Source: Planoprotostelium fungivorum
Taxonomy: Eukaryota; Evosea; Variosea; Cavosteliida; Cavosteliaceae
Length of the DNA: 64,000 nucleotides
Direction: 5' to 3'
NCBI GenBank assembly: GCA_003024175.1
Contig: MDYQ01000027.1
Span: 62,001 to 126,000, forward strand
This document shows, piece after piece, positions 61,260 through 64,000 of the stretch. The first letter of the stretch is position 1, and each line of letters opens with the position of its first letter. The translations under genes and the position numbers were made by a program. The notes under the pieces are model-generated. The model saw nothing but the letters and a program-made list of their open reading frames with translations. It searched no databases and was not told the DNA's origin.

Positions 61260-61660
61260 TTACAAATGAATCCTTTTGATTCTATCTCACCTGAAGGAGG
61301 ATCGTAACTGAAATGAGGTTGAGTACATTTATTTACACTGCTGATACTTCGAGTGGTATGTGGTACGAGAAAGATCACGAAAGCGGTCCGCAACAGGTGC
61401 AGACAGAGGGCCGCCGTCAACATGAAGATGAGGTAAGTCTCTATCACGAGATCGATCCCGACGTCGGCAGGTATCTCAGAGTAGGACGAGCCGTCCATCT
61501 TCTCCGTCCTTGATGTGTGAGCATCGCAGACATTCGGATACTGCGGTGGCCGATTCACCGACACTCCCCCATAAGACGAGACGTCGTCTCAACTGAGTAG
61601 AACACAAGTAAAATAGCAGAGCGACAGATGGATGAACTCGATCGAGATGAGCCCCGGCAG
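61260..61660 (-). CDS. Possible EMC5/MMGT-like small membrane protein, exon structure unresolved
   Basis: An exon on the minus strand (about 61380-61500) encodes MDGSSYSEIPADVGIDLVIE followed by hydrophobic YLIFMLTAALCLHLL. The EIPADV...IETYL block resembles the PIDI...QTLL segment preceding the second transmembrane helix of ER membrane complex subunit 5 (MMGT). An upstream exon with FYSVETTSRL (about 61570-61650) could supply the end of the first helix. The region lies between the convergent SPRY gene and PP2A. Exon joins and both ends are uncertain, and the match is short, so this is a tentative call. Confidence 0.33.
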
Positions 61661-61781
61661 CTCATGGGACACATTCACCAGAGTCTTCTGTTTCTAAACC
61701 ACAAGAAGAGGAGAGATCTCACATGAAAAAAAAGAATAAAATCAACATGAGAAAAGGTCAAATGAAGCCTATATTTTTTCG

Positions 61782-63077
61782 TTACAGGAAGTAGTCAGGG
61801 GTCTTACGGGTCACGTGAGGCTCGCCACGTCTGGGTGCTGGGTCAAATTGGAGGCTGAGAAGAAGGTCAGTCGTGTCCATCGCGTGCACATCATCTCACA
61901 AGGTGTTCTTCATGTTGTCATCGATCTCCATGAAGGCAGCCTGGTTCGCACAGCGATAGCAGTAGTTTGGTGCACTGAAAATGGTCACTACATTTCGATC
62001 GTGCGCCCAGTTGTATCCCTGCATCACATCAGCACGGACCCATCCGCCTCGAATCATCCACCTCCATAACCAACTGGTGAGCACGAGCGATGAGGGTGAG
62101 TCCGTTGTTGTGGTTGAACTGCTCGGCGATGTCTTGTCCAAAGATCCAACCTGCACCTCTGGGAGAGGGACCCCATCCCATTCTCTCATCGGGATCAGAC
62201 CATAAGAGGTCACACATTGGGCCCTCGTGGGGCACCTCTTGGATTCTATCGAGACTTCGGATCTGAGAGAGGGAGTCGATGGTGGGGGAGAGACCACCAT
62301 GCAGACAGAAGATCTGTAGAAGATGAGTTACGAGGAGAGAAGAGATGGAGATATACCTTGTTTTCGATGAGAGCAGTAAGAGGTAGGTAGTCGAAGAGGT
62401 CTGTGAAGATCTTCCACACATTGGGGCTGCCGTATTTACGTACACATTCGTCATAGAATCCATATCTGATAGAGGGTCATGCGGTGTTGAGTCGAGCTCG
62501 AGAGAATATTCGGATACGGACATGGTAAAAATGTGGAATATTTCACGTCCTATGGAGGATAAAGATGCGTTGACTCTACTTACACATGAGTGATCTGTCT
62601 GCTCTCGTGGTTTCCTCTAAGGATGGTGAGACGATTCTTATATCTTGTCTTAAGGGCAACGAGGAGGGTTACGGTTTCGACAGAATAGTAACCTCTGTCC
62701 ACGTAGTCTCCCATGAAGAGAAGGTTGGCGTCAGGGCAAGAGCCTCCAATTCGGAATAGCTCTAAGAGGTCGTGGAACTGACCATGAACATCTCCACAGA
62801 CTGTTACGGGGCATTTCACCTCTTGGACGTTCGATTCTTCCATCAGAATCTCCTTAGCCTGTCATGCCAATCAGCATTGTGAGCCGATAGACTATATAGA
62901 GATAAACTATAGAACGAGGCGCAAACTCCTCTCCCATCCTCTCATTCCATTCGTTACCTTATCGCAGAGAAGCTTAACCTCATGTTCTGAAAGAGGTTTG
63001 CACTCTAAGAGCTGCTCGATCCATCTATCAACGTCACTGTGCGTAGAAGCAGAATCAGGTGCACCCCCGTTGACCAT
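61782..63077 (-). CDS. PPP2C: Protein phosphatase 2A catalytic subunit
   Basis: Major Ser/Thr phosphatase catalytic subunit working with A scaffold and B regulatory subunits. ATG 63077 begins [20 protein letters not shown], then [20 protein letters not shown]. Metal-binding and catalytic motifs are intact: [59 protein letters not shown] and [10 protein letters not shown]. The C-terminus RKTPDYFL and TAA (61782-61784) is the invariant PP2A tail methylated on its last leucine and recognised by B subunits, which separates it from PP4 and PP6. The N-terminus carries a few extra residues compared with animal PP2A. About seven exons; the first intron (about 110 nt) is longer than most here. Confidence 0.96.
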
Positions 63078-63213
63078 CTCTTCTTCCTCTTAGTCCTGTG
63101 CCCCAACAGATCTCTCCGAAACGCTGATTTGCTCGCGGTTGTTACCGCAGATTTTTGCGCTTCCGGGGGAAAAGGCAGCGGGCTTGTTTCGCAAGAGAGC
63201 ATCAACAACACCA

Positions 63214-64000
63214 ATGCAATCTCTAAGAGGGTTCAACGCAGCCAGAGTCAGCTTCGCCAGAAAGACTGTCCAGCAACGTCGTGCAACTTTTGTGCGTCTT
63301 CTTTTTCTTTTCCTTTTATCATCTCATCTCCTTCCATCGGTCTCTTATAGAAGGGACATCTCTAGACTCATCCTCTATCAGGCAACTCTTCCCGACCGTA
63401 CAGAGCCCTTCACGGCCACTCTGATTGCTGGTGATGGAATTGGACCTGAGATCTCGGAGGCCGTCCAGAAGATCTTCAACGCTGCCGGAATCCCCGTCTC
63501 ATGGGAGCCCGTTCAGGTCTCTGCCCTGACTGGTGGTGTGAACACTGAGGTCATCAACTCAGTTGAGAAGAACAAGATTGCCCTCAAGGGTGAGTCATAG
63601 CAATCCACATCCACATCCATGGATGTCCTCTTTTAAAGGATCGATTTACATTTTGTCGAGAAGATATCTAACATGCTCTATCAGGTCCCCTCGCTACCCC
63701 CATCGGAACCGGACACACTTCTCTCAACTTGGCCCTTCGCAAGGCCTTCAAGTTGTACGCCAACGTCCGTCCCTCTGTCTCCATTCCAGGCTACAAGACC
63801 CTCTATGACAACGTAGACCTCACTGTCATCCGTGAGAACACCGAGGGAGAGTACTCTGGAATCGAGCACACTGTCAACCCAGGACTCGCAGAGTCCATCA
63901 AGGTTATCACCGCCGATGCCTCCACTCGTGTCGCCCAATATGCCTTCCAATACGCTCACCAGCACAAGAGATCCACAGTATCTGCCATCCACAAGGCATC
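63214..64000 (+). CDS. IDH3A: Mitochondrial NAD-dependent isocitrate dehydrogenase, catalytic (alpha-type) subunit, 3' part beyond window
   Basis: Oxidative decarboxylation of isocitrate to 2-oxoglutarate in the citric acid cycle. ATG 63214 ([20 protein letters not shown]) starts a typical Arg/Ser-rich mitochondrial presequence; an in-frame ATG at 63139 would extend it. After a first intron (about 63290-63352) the mature enzyme begins with [20 protein letters not shown], then [34 protein letters not shown] and [17 protein letters not shown], the substrate-binding signature of the IDH3 alpha subunit. The right window edge cuts the gene after about half of its length. Divergent from PP2A with 136 nt between start codons, so a shared promoter is likely. 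Confidence 0.93.

Overview
The window is nuclear DNA of a compact eukaryote, probably an amoebozoan and perhaps a flagellate protosteloid amoeba. That placement is inferred. The signs are short spliceosomal introns (mostly about 36-60 nt, GTGAG/GTAAG donors), genes separated by a few dozen to a few hundred bases, and a gene mix of axonemal dynein, villin with headpiece, RhoGAP, phytochelatin synthase, secreted sedolisin, haem peroxidase and GPI-anchored proteins. Every assignment was made by reading translated exons by eye. Inner exon borders are approximate; gene ends are tied to visible start and stop codons where possible. I saw no rRNA, tRNA, CRISPR array or recognisable transposon.

Layout. 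1-18 kb (minus strand) is a cytoskeletal block: an axonemal DNAH2-type dynein heavy chain running off the left edge, a six-repeat villin with headpiece, and a RhoGAP/coiled-coil/kinesin-14 gene. The last two are separated by only 4 nt and may be one fused gene. 18-26 kb holds mitochondrial ribosomal protein mL46, tRNA adenosine deaminase TAD2/ADAT2, a GNAT acetyltransferase, a GH13 alpha-glucosidase, phytochelatin synthase and an EF-hand protein. 26-33 kb holds a coiled-coil protein with a polyglutamate tail, an unrecognised nuclear-type protein, a WD40 protein and a mucin-like GPI-anchored protein. 33-41 kb holds a large superfamily 2 helicase and the circularly permuted GTPase NOA1/YqeH. 41-50 kb holds a secreted S53 (TPP1-like) protease, a haem peroxidase with a cupredoxin-like end, and a METTL25-like methyltransferase. 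50-56 kb holds a PX-SH3-NDR kinase whose activation segment carries an RA-like domain, and a secreted IPT/TIG-like protein. 56-64 kb holds a MYND-finger protein, an Ssh4-like SPRY membrane adaptor, a possible EMC5-like membrane protein, the PP2A catalytic subunit and, cut by the right edge, mitochondrial NAD-isocitrate dehydrogenase.

The genes do not form one pathway. Three themes recur: cytoskeleton and signalling (dynein, villin, RhoGAP-kinesin, NDR kinase, PP2A), mitochondrial function (mL46, NOA1, IDH), and secreted or surface proteins with C-terminal anchors (mucin-like protein, protease, peroxidase). The most unusual signals are the possible RhoGAP-kinesin-villin fusion, the RA-like insertion in the NDR kinase, and a family-like resemblance among introns. 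The introns repeatedly carry the palindromes TGACGTCA or GAAATTTC and a CTCGTTGTAGATGG word in either orientation, which suggests introner-like intron multiplication.
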